Positions 35,987 to 45,515 of a stretch of DNA of 64,000 nt are shown here, piece after piece. The notes under the pieces are model-generated. The model searched no databases. It saw nothing but the letters and a program-made list of their open reading frames with translations, and had not been told where the DNA came from. The position numbers and the translations under genes are program-made. Positions within the stretch are counted from its first letter, which is position 1. Each line of letters begins with the position of its first letter. This DNA comes from Moraxella boevrei DSM 14165 (lineage in GTDB: Bacteria; Pseudomonadota; Gammaproteobacteria; Pseudomonadales; Moraxellaceae): contig NZ_KB903804.1 in assembly GCF_000379845.1 (NCBI RefSeq), positions 64,328-128,327 of the forward strand. The letters run 5' to 3'.

Positions 35987-36448
35987 CTATCTGTTTATAT
36001 AGTCAATTTGTTGCATAGCTTGCTCAAAATAATCAGGTAATTTTGTCATATTAATTTGCAATGGGCTTTGCAAATCAATTTTATCTTTCTCCGTTGATTT
36101 TAACATTAACTGCAACTCTTCTTCGCTATACGTTTGTTTCCAACTATCCAATAATTGCAACTGTATGGCTTTTTGTACCAATTCAGTATTTAACTTATCA
36201 AAATTAGCCAAAGTTTTTTGGTCAAACATTTCTTTTTTACCCAACACTTTGTTTCTTGCTTGTAAATTATTGATAGTTAATTGTTTACCAAGCATATTAC
36301 TTAAGTGAACATAACTGTCATTTTGAGCAATTTTATTATAAAGACTTAACATTGTTTTATAATTAACAGGTTCGGCATAGCTTATTTGAGCGAGAATTAA
36401 CATTCCAACAAAACAACCAAGTTTGAAACAATCCGTTATCTTTTTCAT
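35987..36448 (-). CDS. Exported helical protein, unknown
   Basis: A 153-aa protein with a signal peptide (MKKITDCFKLGCFVGMLILA, cut near 'SYA'). The mature part is helical and polar; 'SWKQTYSEEELQLMLKS' resembles the end of DUF2059 domains of periplasmic proteins, but this is weak. I chose ATG 36448; a GTG three codons upstream is also open. It is the first gene after rluC on this strand. Confidence 0.65.
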   Translation of the reverse strand: MKKITDCFKLGCFVGMLILAQISYAEPVNYKTMLSLYNKIAQNDSYVHLSNMLGKQLTINNLQARNKVLGKKEMFDQKTLANFDKLNTELVQKAIQLQLLDSWKQTYSEEELQLMLKSTEKDKIDLQSPLQINMTKLPDYFEQAMQQIDYINR

Positions 36449-36463
36449 AAATAACACCCCAAT

Positions 36464-37759
36464 TTACTCATTTATCAAATTTTGCATATCATCAGGCAAA
36501 TCCGCTTTAATCATTTGGTATTCAGGGATCTCTAGCTGATAAGCGTGCAAACACAAACGGCGAACCCCTGATTTATCCTGCAAATTGTATTTATCATCAC
36601 CCAGCAAGGCATGACCGAGACTGGCTAAATGTACACGGATTTGGTGCGTGCGACCTGTCAGCGGTTTGGCTTCCACAAGGCTGACTTTTTTACCACCACT
36701 CTCAAAACGTTTTAGCACCTTAACAAGGGTCTGGCTCGGCTTGCTATCGGCATGATTTTGTGCCACTTTCACACGTCTTTCGCCATTTGCTAAGGTATAT
36801 TTTAATAACGGCTTATCAATTTTTTGGCTATCAGCTTTTACCCAACCTGTTACCAAACAAAGGTAGGTTTTTTGCAAAGTTTTTTCTCGCAAATGGTCTT
36901 GCAAGGTTTTTAAGGTTGAGCGTTTTTTGGCTATCATCAGTAAACCCGATGTGTCTTTATCAATACGATGAACGAGTTCCAGATATTTTTTGCCAGTCGC
37001 TTCTCGCATGACTTCAATCACCCCAAAACGCTCCCCACTACCACCATGCACCGCCATACCAGACGGCTTATTTAGCACGATTAAGCCATCATCTTCATAC
37101 ACGATACGCTCTAGCAGACTTTGGGCAAATTCTTGACTTATCACAGGTTTTTCACGCGTTGCCAATTTGACTGGGGCAATGCGAACCACGTCGCCACGCT
37201 CTAGCTTATCGTAGGCTTTGGCACGTTTGCCGTTTACTCGCACTTCATCAGAACGGATAAGGTTATAAACATGCGAACGTGGCAAACCCTTAAGACGTGC
37301 GAGCAAAAAATTATCCAAACGTTGGTCGTGCTGTTGGCGAGTTACCGTGATATAGTTGACTTTGCCAAAGTCTGCAATATCGTCATTGCCTGTCAAATGC
37401 TGGTATTTTTGTGAGTTTTTACCATTACGGTCATCGCTCAAATCATCGGCAAAATTAGATGAATCTTCTAATAAATCTATTGTGTTTTGCTTTAAAAAAT
37501 CATCGCTATCTTCGTCAAATTGAGATTGGTAAGATTTGGCTTGTTGATTGCGTTTTTTTTGTAAGTTTTTTTCAAAGTTTTCATCATGTTTTCTAATAGA
37601 TGATAAGGTTTGACGGGGTAAATTTTTATTACCAAGTTTTTGTTGATTATTTGGTTTTTTATGCGGATTTGTATTTTTTTTCCCAGTAAAATTGCTGTTT
37701 TTTGCTGTATGGTTGCGGTTTTTGGGATTTTTTTGGTGAGAATTGCGGTTTGATGTCAT
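36464..37759 (-). CDS. rluC: 23S rRNA pseudouridine synthase RluC with extended N-terminus
   Basis: The catalytic part, about residues 110-431, matches RluC, which makes pseudouridines 955, 2504 and 2580 of 23S rRNA. An S4 domain ('QRLDNFLLARLKGLPRSHVY') and the catalytic segment 'LVHRIDKDTSGLLMIAK' with its Asp are visible, then 'RTHQIRVHLASLGHALLGDD'. The first 110 residues are Asn/Lys/Gln/Ser-rich and look disordered. As in E. coli, rluC is divergent from rne, which supports the name. Confidence 0.92.
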   Translation of the reverse strand: MTSNRNSHQKNPKNRNHTAKNSNFTGKKNTNPHKKPNNQQKLGNKNLPRQTLSSIRKHDENFEKNLQKKRNQQAKSYQSQFDEDSDDFLKQNTIDLLEDSSNFADDLSDDRNGKNSQKYQHLTGNDDIADFGKVNYITVTRQQHDQRLDNFLLARLKGLPRSHVYNLIRSDEVRVNGKRAKAYDKLERGDVVRIAPVKLATREKPVISQEFAQSLLERIVYEDDGLIVLNKPSGMAVHGGSGERFGVIEVMREATGKKYLELVHRIDKDTSGLLMIAKKRSTLKTLQDHLREKTLQKTYLCLVTGWVKADSQKIDKPLLKYTLANGERRVKVAQNHADSKPSQTLVKVLKRFESGGKKVSLVEAKPLTGRTHQIRVHLASLGHALLGDDKYNLQDKSGVRRLCLHAYQLEIPEYQMIKADLPDDMQNLINE

Positions 37760-38444
37760 TTTTTGATAGCCGTTTGTGAAAAAATTTGCTATAGTTTACC
37801 ACGTTAATTTTATCTTGCGTAAATTATCTGTACGCATAGCGATGTTTGTATGATTTAACAAAATTTTTGTGAAAAAAATTTGTAAAATGCCAACCCAAAA
37901 AGGTAAAATTAACCACCAAAATTTTTGGTTAAGGTTGTTAAAAAAATGAAACCTTAACCGCAAATAATATTTTAAAATGTGATGGTTCATTTTTTACTAA
38001 CTTGACAACACATTTGTGTATTTTTATTAAACAAATAATAATACAAAACTGTATGAACTGAAAAAAACTTGGGCGAAACCAACCCAGTACCGATGAGATT
38101 TTAGATTTTTACCAAAGATTTTATACAATAATTGTTTAGCAATGGTCGTTAAATACCATAAATCAATACCAACGTATAATTTTTTTATGATATCAACAAA
38201 AATATAAACGAATTTTTTATCGATAATCTGTTAACAAAACTGCTAATCTGATGGATAGCGGTTGCCAAATAAAGTGCAAAAAACTGATAAATTTTGCAAA
38301 CAAAGGTTTGGTATAACAGTATTTCGGACACCAAAATGACGAGCTAGACTTTGGATAAACAATTGTTTTTATTAATATCTTTGCCATAAAAATCCGTTGT
38401 CTTATATTTTTCAGTAAAACGGTTTTGTGTTTAAGGATTAAAAC
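37760..38444 (+). promoter_or_regulatory. rluC-rne intergenic region and long rne leader
   Basis: A 685-bp non-coding gap between divergent genes. The best plus-strand promoter is TTGACA (38002-38007), 17 bp, TATTAA (38025-38030), implying an rne leader of roughly 405 nt. Near 38307-38336 TTTGGT...ACCAAA can form a stem in A/U-rich RNA. In E. coli a leader of similar length lets RNase E cut its own mRNA; homology of structure here is unproven. No protein-coding frame is convincing. Confidence 0.55.
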
Positions 38445-41400
38445 ATGAAACGTATCTTAATCAATGCTACGCACGCCGAAGAAGTTCGTGTTGCGTTGTG
38501 TAATGGCAACCATCTTTACGATTTTGACTTAGAAAACCGTACCCGTGAACAGAAAAAAGCCAATATTTATAAAGGGCGTGTGACACGTGTGGAGCAGTCA
38601 TTAGAAGCAGTATTCGTAGAGTACGGCTCAGCACGTCAGGGCTTTTTACCAATGCGTGAGATCGCCAATGAGTATTTTTCGGGCGACCCACGTACAACAA
38701 GCATTTTAAAACAGCTTATCAAAGAAGGCGATGAGTTAATCGTTCAAATTGAAAAAGAAGAGCGTGGCAACAAAGGTGCGGCGTTATCCACGTTTATTTC
38801 GCTCGCTGGGCGTTATTTGGTATTGATGCCAAATAATCCTCGTGGCGGTGGTATTTCTCGTCAAATTTCGGGCAAATTGCGTGAAGAAATGAAACAAGCT
38901 CTGGCTAGCTTGCAATTGCCAAAAAGTATGAGTGTGATTTTGCGAACCGCAGGCATTGGCAAGTCTGCCGATGAGTTACAACGTGACCTTGATCATTTGT
39001 TAAGTATTTGGCAAAACATTCTTTATCAAAATCAAAATTTCCCATCACCACGTTTGGTGCACCAAGAAGCGAGCGTGATTACGCGTGCGGTGCGAGATTA
39101 TTTGCGAGATGATATTGCTGAGATTTGGGTAGATAATGAACACGCTTATAATGAGGCGGCTCATTTTATTGAAACCATGATGCCACAGCAGTTGAATAAA
39201 TTGCGTAAATATACGGATTATGAGCCGATGTTTAGCCGTTTTGGCATTGAACGTCAGATTGAAACCGCCTATCAGCGTGAAGTGCGTTTGCCAAGCGGTG
39301 GTTCAATCGTGATTGACCAAACCGAAGCCTTGGTATCGATTGATATTAACTCATCAAAATCTACTAAAGGCTCGGACGTTAGCGAAACAGCCTTTAATAC
39401 TAACTTGGAAGCGGCAGATGAAATTGCACGTCAGTTGCGTTTGCGGGATATGGGCGGTTTGATTGTCATTGATTTTATTGACATGGCGACCGATGAACAC
39501 CAAAAACAGGTGGAAAATCGTTTAAAAGAAGCCACACGAACCGACCGTGCAAGATTGCAATTTGCCGAGATTTCACGTTTTGGTTTATTGGAAATGAGCC
39601 GTCAGCGTTTGCGTCCGTCATTGGAAGAAGCGACAGGCTTTTTATGCCCACGTTGCCACGGCACAGGCATGATACGCGATTTGCGTTCATTGGCATTGTC
39701 AATCATGCGTCAAATTGAGCAAAAAGCCTTGCAAGAACGTCATGGTGAAATCCAAGCCGATGTGCCAACCGACATCGCCGCTTTTTTGCTCAATGAAAAA
39801 CGTGATAGCCTTGTTTATTTGGAACAAGAAAGTGGCACACGCATTACCATTTTGCCACACGCACACCTTGAGTCGCCTGAGTTTAATATCGTGTTTAACA
39901 GCGAGGGCTACGCACCACCGACTTATGAACGCATCACCGAAAGCCTAGAACAACAATACAATGACCGTGGCTACGACACCAGTAATTGGCACACCGGAGA
40001 AAACGAAAGTCGCAACTCTCGCCCAACTGACACTCATGCGTGGTCAAATGCGGACAATGCGAATACACAAACGTCGGCTAAAAAAGACAAAGAAAAAGCC
40101 ACTCAGCCAACTCAAAGCCAGCCACCGCAAGCACAAAAACCACAAAACACCCAAACCCAAACGGTACAACAACCGTCTGCCGTTGCATGGTTATCCAATC
40201 TATTTGCCCCAACCGTACAAGCTCAAGTTGCCCATAGCATCAGCAGTCAAGATGCAGCAGCGGCGATTGAAAATATCGTCAATACAGGAGCAAAAAGCCT
40301 TGGGCTACACGGGCAAATCGCCTACCCAACGCCTGACGTAACAACGCCTGTTCAACAAACCACAAACACGGCAACAGTTACCAACGTTGCAACGCAATCG
40401 CAACCACAAAACGACAACAGCTATGACAACAAAGACGAAGGCAAACAAAAACGTAGTCAAGGCCGTCGTTCCGCCAAAGTCAAAACCAAAAAACGTGGTG
40501 AAGATGTCAATAGCAATCTAACCGATGTTGCCAATACGCAACCTGCCAAAGACGCAACATCCGACAAAAACCACAAAGACAGCTTGCCAAAACGTGAACC
40601 AAACTCACGCCGTGAAAGTCGTGGTGAAAAACAACGCAACGCAACCCTAAGCGTACCTGCAAGCACGGTAGCAGTAGCAACGTCGAATATCGATGTCAAA
40701 GATGACAAAGAAAACGTATCAGAAAAACACCACGCCACACATGCCCAACCTACTGTCAAAGAAAAAGCAAAACACGACAGCATACAGGTACAAATCCACA
40801 AATCTACCCCGGTAGATACCACCCAAGCCGTTACCCATATTTCATTGGATAACAGCAAAGGCGAGCCTGTGGTAAATGTTGAAAACAAAATTAAAGCCCA
40901 ACAAGTGGAAACACCAAAAGGTGAAACACAACCAACCACCATTCAAGTGGAAAATGCCCCTACTCCTGTTGAACCAACCATTCAAACTAACATTGAAAAT
41001 AACGTTGTACCAAAAGCAGAAGTCGCAACCAAAACACCAACAATCAGCCTTGATGTTATTCCAAGCCAAGGACGTGCCAAAAACGACCCAAGGGAAGTTT
41101 ACAAGGCTTATCAACAGCGTTTTAACCCAAGCGTTACGCCAACAGCGACACAGACGATTAGTAACAACCCTATCACAGGCACGGTGTCGCAGTTTATTCA
41201 GCAACAACTTGGCGATGCCAACGAGCAAATCAGCCAACACGGCATGGTTACTACCTTTATCAGTGCGTTGCACGCCTATCGTCATCATAATGACAATCCA
41301 CAAACGTCACCAACCGTACAAAGTGTAAAATCTGACCTTGCAACTGATGATACATTTAGCCACTTTTTCCAAAATTATGGCTATGAACAACTATCGCAAC

Positions 41401-42335
41401 AAAATCTAGAAACCTATCATCAGATGATTTGCCCTGCCAATCAGTTCCACACCGATGCAGGCAAAACCCAAGCCGAGCCAGCCCCTGTCACCAAACGTGC
41501 GAGCAATGACCCACGTGGGCAAATTTTGCCAACGGCAACGGTAACCCAAATACCAAAGCCAATCGCAGAAACTAACACCGAAAGCAATGCCAAAGCAAAA
41601 ACCGAAGCAAAAGCAATTACAACACCAGCAAACTATGCAACAAATAGTGCAGGTGCATGGCTGATTGCACAACTTGGTAACATTGCTAAACAGCACATCG
41701 CTAACGGTGAATTTGTGTCAGCTTATTTACAAGCAAGAAAATTACAAACAGAGCAAATACAGCAAACACAAACGCCAAACAATGACGTTGCCAATCAGCT
41801 TGAAGCGATTGATGATGGTTTTGAAAAAACCATGCAACAAAGCATCAAACGCTATGTCAAACAAAATGATGAAGCCAAACAAAATCAACAAAAGTTGGTA
41901 GAAAATATGGCAAAATTGGAAAATGCCTTGTCTAATGCGTTGAACGATGTTGAAGAAAGTTTGGCAAAAATCGCCGATGAAACCCACCACTTAGCTCAAG
42001 CAAACAGCCAAATAAATGATGAGCAAAACCACGAGCAAGCCGATGACAATCTCGAACAAGGCGACTCACCAAAAGGCAAAACTAGCCCTGCTAGCTACAA
42101 AAACATGATTGAGTCAGTGGCTGAGCAAATGAACAGCATACCGCTTGGCGTGTTAAATTTGGCAAAACCAATCGCCAAACCAAAAGCACCACGCACTCGC
42201 AAGGCGAAAGCAGAAAAAGCCCCTGCCAAAACCAAAACCCGCACCAGTAAAAAGGTGGACAATGTGGTTATCGTGAAAAAGGTAAAAGCTGAACCAACAG
42301 AAACGCCAACGAGTGACACCCCAACCGAAGAATAA
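38445..42335 (+). CDS. rne: Ribonuclease E
   Basis: Endonuclease that begins mRNA decay and processes rRNA and tRNA at the inner membrane as core of the RNA degradosome. The first 500 residues are conserved: S1 domain (about 37-120), metal-binding Asp300 ('SIDINSSK') and Asp343 ('VIDFID'), and the zinc-link C401PRC404 that joins dimers to tetramers. From about 520 to 1296 the protein is Gln/Thr/Pro/Lys-rich and apparently disordered, ending in a Lys-rich segment. At 1296 aa it is longer than E. coli RNase E (1061). AAGGATTAAAAC precedes the ATG. Confidence 0.97.
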   Translation: MKRILINATHAEEVRVALCNGNHLYDFDLENRTREQKKANIYKGRVTRVEQSLEAVFVEYGSARQGFLPMREIANEYFSGDPRTTSILKQLIKEGDELIVQIEKEERGNKGAALSTFISLAGRYLVLMPNNPRGGGISRQISGKLREEMKQALASLQLPKSMSVILRTAGIGKSADELQRDLDHLLSIWQNILYQNQNFPSPRLVHQEASVITRAVRDYLRDDIAEIWVDNEHAYNEAAHFIETMMPQQLNKLRKYTDYEPMFSRFGIERQIETAYQREVRLPSGGSIVIDQTEALVSIDINSSKSTKGSDVSETAFNTNLEAADEIARQLRLRDMGGLIVIDFIDMATDEHQKQVENRLKEATRTDRARLQFAEISRFGLLEMSRQRLRPSLEEATGFLCPRCHGTGMIRDLRSLALSIMRQIEQKALQERHGEIQADVPTDIAAFLLNEKRDSLVYLEQESGTRITILPHAHLESPEFNIVFNSEGYAPPTYERITESLEQQYNDRGYDTSNWHTGENESRNSRPTDTHAWSNADNANTQTSAKKDKEKATQPTQSQPPQAQKPQNTQTQTVQQPSAVAWLSNLFAPTVQAQVAHSISSQDAAAAIENIVNTGAKSLGLHGQIAYPTPDVTTPVQQTTNTATVTNVATQSQPQNDNSYDNKDEGKQKRSQGRRSAKVKTKKRGEDVNSNLTDVANTQPAKDATSDKNHKDSLPKREPNSRRESRGEKQRNATLSVPASTVAVATSNIDVKDDKENVSEKHHATHAQPTVKEKAKHDSIQVQIHKSTPVDTTQAVTHISLDNSKGEPVVNVENKIKAQQVETPKGETQPTTIQVENAPTPVEPTIQTNIENNVVPKAEVATKTPTISLDVIPSQGRAKNDPREVYKAYQQRFNPSVTPTATQTISNNPITGTVSQFIQQQLGDANEQISQHGMVTTFISALHAYRHHNDNPQTSPTVQSVKSDLATDDTFSHFFQNYGYEQLSQQNLETYHQMICPANQFHTDAGKTQAEPAPVTKRASNDPRGQILPTATVTQIPKPIAETNTESNAKAKTEAKAITTPANYATNSAGAWLIAQLGNIAKQHIANGEFVSAYLQARKLQTEQIQQTQTPNNDVANQLEAIDDGFEKTMQQSIKRYVKQNDEAKQNQQKLVENMAKLENALSNALNDVEESLAKIADETHHLAQANSQINDEQNHEQADDNLEQGDSPKGKTSPASYKNMIESVAEQMNSIPLGVLNLAKPIAKPKAPRTRKAKAEKAPAKTKTRTSKKVDNVVIVKKVKAEPTETPTSDTPTEE

Positions 42336-42351
42336 GTTGTTTAAGTGTTCA

Positions 42352-42386
42352 TAAAAAAGCCGTTCTTGAGTGAACGGCTTTTTTTA
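42352..42386 (+). terminator. Terminator of rne
   Basis: AAGCCGTTC-TTGAG-GAACGGCTT-like hairpin (arms AAAAGCCGTTC and GAACGGCTTTT) followed by a T run. Confidence 0.85.
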
Positions 42387-42563
42387 ACGATTTAATTTTT
42401 GTTAAACTAACCAAGCAACTATCAAATCTGCAATAAAACCCCAACATTTCCATTGCCATCTTTTCAGACGATTTATCCAATTCATCAATGATTTCTTGCC
42501 GATTTGTTTAGGTGATTTTCGTTGTTTTTCCATCTCATCAAAAGCCATCAAACACCATCAAAA

Positions 42564-43475
42564 TCAATGAGCTTTCCCACGAGCTTTGTTAATCACCGTT
42601 ACAATACCAACCACAATTAAACCTGCGACCAAGCCCACCAAACCATTTAACACATTGGTGGTTAAACCGCTAAACATACCAGACATTTCGCCCAAATGCT
42701 CAATGCCATGATGAATAAAGCCGATACCATGAGCAATAATACCGCCACCGACCAAAAACATCGCAAGCGTCCCTGCAATGGACAAAAACTGCATCAGTTT
42801 TGGGGCAAATGCCAAAATTGCACGACCCATTTTTTGAGAACCTTCACTTGGTTTTTGCAACAAATGCAAGCCCAAATCATCTAACTTTACAATCCCAGCG
42901 ACCAAGCCATAAACACCCACCGTCATCACGATAGAAATCAGGGTTAATACTAACGCTTTATTCATCAGCGTTACGGTTGCCGCCATTGTCCCAAGCGAAA
43001 TCACGATAATTTCCGCCGATAAAATAAAGTCGGTACGAATTGCCCCCTTGATTTTGTCTTTTTCAAGGGCAACCAAATCAACATTATCCGCATTAGCAAT
43101 CAGATGTTCTTCGTGGTCTTTATCGTCTTCTTCTTTACTATGCAAAAATTTGTGCAGAACTTTTTCCGCCCCTTCAAAGCACAAAAACAAACCGCCAAGC
43201 ATCAGCAAAATCGTTACCAACATAGGCGACACCGCGCTGATTAACAACGCCAATGGTACCAAAATCACCTTGTTAATCGCCGAACCCTTTGCCACCGCCC
43301 ATACCACAGGTAACTCACGGTCGGCTTTTACCCCCGCCACTTGATTAGCATTTAACGCCAAATCATCACCTAACACACCTGCGGTTTTTTTGGCGGCAAC
43401 TTTGGTCATCACCGACACATCATCTAAAATCAGCGTGATATCATCTATCAATGTAAGTAAACTTGCTCCAGCCAT
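42564..43475 (-). CDS. DUF808 family membrane protein (YedI-like)
   Basis: A 303-aa inner-membrane protein of the DUF808/YedI family. The N-terminus 'MAGASLLTLIDDITLILDDV' and the next segment 'SVMTKVAAKKTAGVLGDDLA' are highly conserved in the family. About six hydrophobic helices follow, then 'GLIVVGIVTVINKARG'. No function has been demonstrated. A ribosome site GAGAAAAG is upstream. It is convergent with rne. Confidence 0.88.
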   Translation of the reverse strand: MAGASLLTLIDDITLILDDVSVMTKVAAKKTAGVLGDDLALNANQVAGVKADRELPVVWAVAKGSAINKVILVPLALLISAVSPMLVTILLMLGGLFLCFEGAEKVLHKFLHSKEEDDKDHEEHLIANADNVDLVALEKDKIKGAIRTDFILSAEIIVISLGTMAATVTLMNKALVLTLISIVMTVGVYGLVAGIVKLDDLGLHLLQKPSEGSQKMGRAILAFAPKLMQFLSIAGTLAMFLVGGGIIAHGIGFIHHGIEHLGEMSGMFSGLTTNVLNGLVGLVAGLIVVGIVTVINKARGKAH

Positions 43476-43722
43476 AACTTTTCTCTTTAAATACTCATCA
43501 AAAATTAAAGTGCTAGTTTACAAATTTATCAACAAAAAACAAGCAACAATTTGTATCAAAACCCCAGTTTTTTAAATATCATCTGTAAAATCTTAACAAT
43601 TATCATCTATTATTTGTAAGAAAATCGCTTTATACTGATACTAATAACAAAATTTTTTAAAATCAGACTGATTGTTAACGTTAAAAATCATGTTAAAAGC
43701 TCGGTCATTATCAGGAAAACTT

Positions 43723-44535
43723 ATGTTAAATTTGCCAAAAACTGCCCTTATCACTGCCCTACTCGGCTCAATCATCACACTCACCGCGTGCGATAATAGC
43801 AACGCCAAATCCACTGAAAAAGCAAGCTCAACGACTGCCACCGCACAAACCACCACACCAGCGCCTGCCAACAACGATGCCAAACTGCAAAAAACTTTAG
43901 CAGATAATTTGGCAAAATCAGGCATCAGTGCCAAAATTTTATCGGTAACACCGACCACTATGCCAAATATGTTTTGGGTAAAAGCCGAAGGATTGCCCTC
44001 ATTTTTTACCGATAATACGGGGCAATATATCGTGCAAGGCGACATTATCAAAGTGGGTAATGCCCAACCTGAACACATTTCCGCTGATTTACAAGCTCAA
44101 GAAACCAAAGCCACGCTTGCCAGTATTGACAAAAAAGACATGATTATTTTCCCTGCCAAAGGCACAAGCAAAGGGGCGATTTATGTCTTTACCGATGCCG
44201 ACTGTGGTTACTGCCGTAGATTGCACAGCGAAATTGACGAGATTAACAGCTTAGGCATTGAAATTCGCTATTTACCGTGGCCACGCAGTGAACAAACGTT
44301 TCCCATTATGGAAAGTATTTGGTGTAGTTCCGACCGCCAAAAAGCCATTACTGACGCCAAAAACGGCGAACCTGTTAACGCCCCTGCCTGTGAAAACCCT
44401 GTCCGTCGTATCCACGATTTAGGTATGGCTTTAGGCATCAATGGCACACCTGCGATTTTCACCGAAAGCGGACAACAAATCGGTGGCTATTTACCGCCAG
44501 AACAGCTATTGCAAGCGGTAACAGGTTCGCACTAA
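43723..44535 (+). CDS. dsbC: DsbC-type disulfide isomerase, predicted lipoprotein
   Basis: Isomerises wrong disulfide bonds in the periplasm. The 270-aa protein has an N-terminal dimerisation part, a thioredoxin domain with C161-G-Y-C164 and a cis-Pro loop 'INGTPAIF'. I chose ATG 43723 because an AGGAAAA site precedes it and it gives a lipoprotein signal (LITALLGSIITLTAC23) with Asp at +2. Most DsbC proteins are soluble, so membrane anchoring would be unusual. Upstream in-frame starts would hide this signal. The electron donor DsbD is not in the window. Confidence 0.85.
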   Translation: MLNLPKTALITALLGSIITLTACDNSNAKSTEKASSTTATAQTTTPAPANNDAKLQKTLADNLAKSGISAKILSVTPTTMPNMFWVKAEGLPSFFTDNTGQYIVQGDIIKVGNAQPEHISADLQAQETKATLASIDKKDMIIFPAKGTSKGAIYVFTDADCGYCRRLHSEIDEINSLGIEIRYLPWPRSEQTFPIMESIWCSSDRQKAITDAKNGEPVNAPACENPVRRIHDLGMALGINGTPAIFTESGQQIGGYLPPEQLLQAVTGSH

Positions 44536-44651
44536 GTGAGTTTTTCGTTAATAACAAGGTAAATTTACCAACAATTTTTTACAAATAAATTTTGTAATCA
44601 ATTTGCCAAGTCGATTAATTTTTTAAAACATCATTATTAATCGCAAAAAAC

Positions 44652-44680
44652 TTGTAATTGATGGGGGCAATCCCTATAAT
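44652..44680 (+). promoter_or_regulatory. Promoter of trxA
   Basis: TTGTAA at 44652-44657 and TATAAT at 44675-44680 with 17-bp spacing, leaving a leader of about 55 nt before the trxA ATG. Confidence 0.6.
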
Positions 44681-44741
44681 TTTAACAATTGACCAAGTTT
44701 TTTGGCAATTTACTAATTTCTTTTTTTAGATAGGATTAATT

Positions 44742-45065
44742 ATGTCAAACGTTATCCATGCCGATGAAGGCACTTTTGAACAAGCCGTGTTACAATCTGA
44801 CGTGCCTGTATTGGTAGATTTTTGGGCGAGCTGGTGCGGGCCTTGCCGTTCTATTGCACCTATACTAGATGAATTATCAACCGAATATGCCGACAAAGTG
44901 CGTATCGTAAAAATTGATGTGGACAGCAACCCAAATCTTGCTTCTCAATACGGTATCCGCAGTATCCCTGCTCTATTTATGTTTAATAATGGCGAAAAAG
45001 TAGATGCGGTTGCAGGAGCATTACCAAAGCCACATTTAGAAGCTTTTATCAATAAACAATTATAA
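44742..45065 (+). CDS. trxA: Thioredoxin
   Basis: Cytosolic disulfide reductase that serves ribonucleotide reductase and many other enzymes. The 107-aa protein has the canonical WCGPC (Cys32, Cys35), 'VDFWASW' before it, and the cis-Pro loop 'RSIPALFMF'. TAGGATTAATT precedes the ATG. The neighbour rho downstream gives the classic trxA-rho pairing of gammaproteobacteria. Confidence 0.97.
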   Translation: MSNVIHADEGTFEQAVLQSDVPVLVDFWASWCGPCRSIAPILDELSTEYADKVRIVKIDVDSNPNLASQYGIRSIPALFMFNNGEKVDAVAGALPKPHLEAFINKQL

Positions 45066-45515
45066 TTTTAAGTTTATTCTTAACATATAATTAAAAACTT
45101 GTATCTATAACGTTTGTCAAAATTATCTACAATTGGCAAACGTTTTTATTTTATGGGTAAAAACGATACAATATTGACAAAAATGAGCAAAAATATTTAG
45201 TAAAGATATTGACAAGCATAGCATTTAACGCTTATTATACTACCGCTAAAATAATTATAGCTCTATAATTATCTATCTTTTTGAATGTCCATCATTCATT
45301 TTCTATTTTCCCCCAATTTATCAAACATTGGTTATCAATGAATAAACGCAATCGTTAAATATTTTGCCACTTTAGGGTTACCATTTGTTTAAGTTTTAAA
45401 TGAATGGGTGGTGATCTTTAAGTATTGTTTTACAATAGGTATCGTTAAATATTGTGGTTTTTCAATGGGTTAGCCTGTGTTACGATAGTAATTATTCTTA
45501 TTTGATGAAGTTTTT
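45066..45515 (+). promoter_or_regulatory. trxA-rho intergenic region, rho promoter and leader
   Basis: A 450-bp non-coding gap. TTGACA (45209-45214) and TATTAT (45233-45238) with 18-bp spacing are a plausible rho promoter, giving a leader of about 270 nt. In it the 13-mer ATCGTTAAATATT occurs twice (45351-45363 and 45441-45453). In E. coli the rho leader mediates autoregulation by premature termination. No small ORF with a ribosome site was seen. Confidence 0.5.

Noticed and set aside
40000..42300. Long minus-strand frames opposite the rne 3' half
   Set aside because: They are shadows of the biased Gln/Thr/Lys codon use of the RNase E tail.
42402..42548. 48-aa minus-strand frame (MAFDEMEKQ...) after the DUF808 gene
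   Set aside because: No ribosome site, and another frame of the same DNA looks equally protein-like; possibly a gene remnant.
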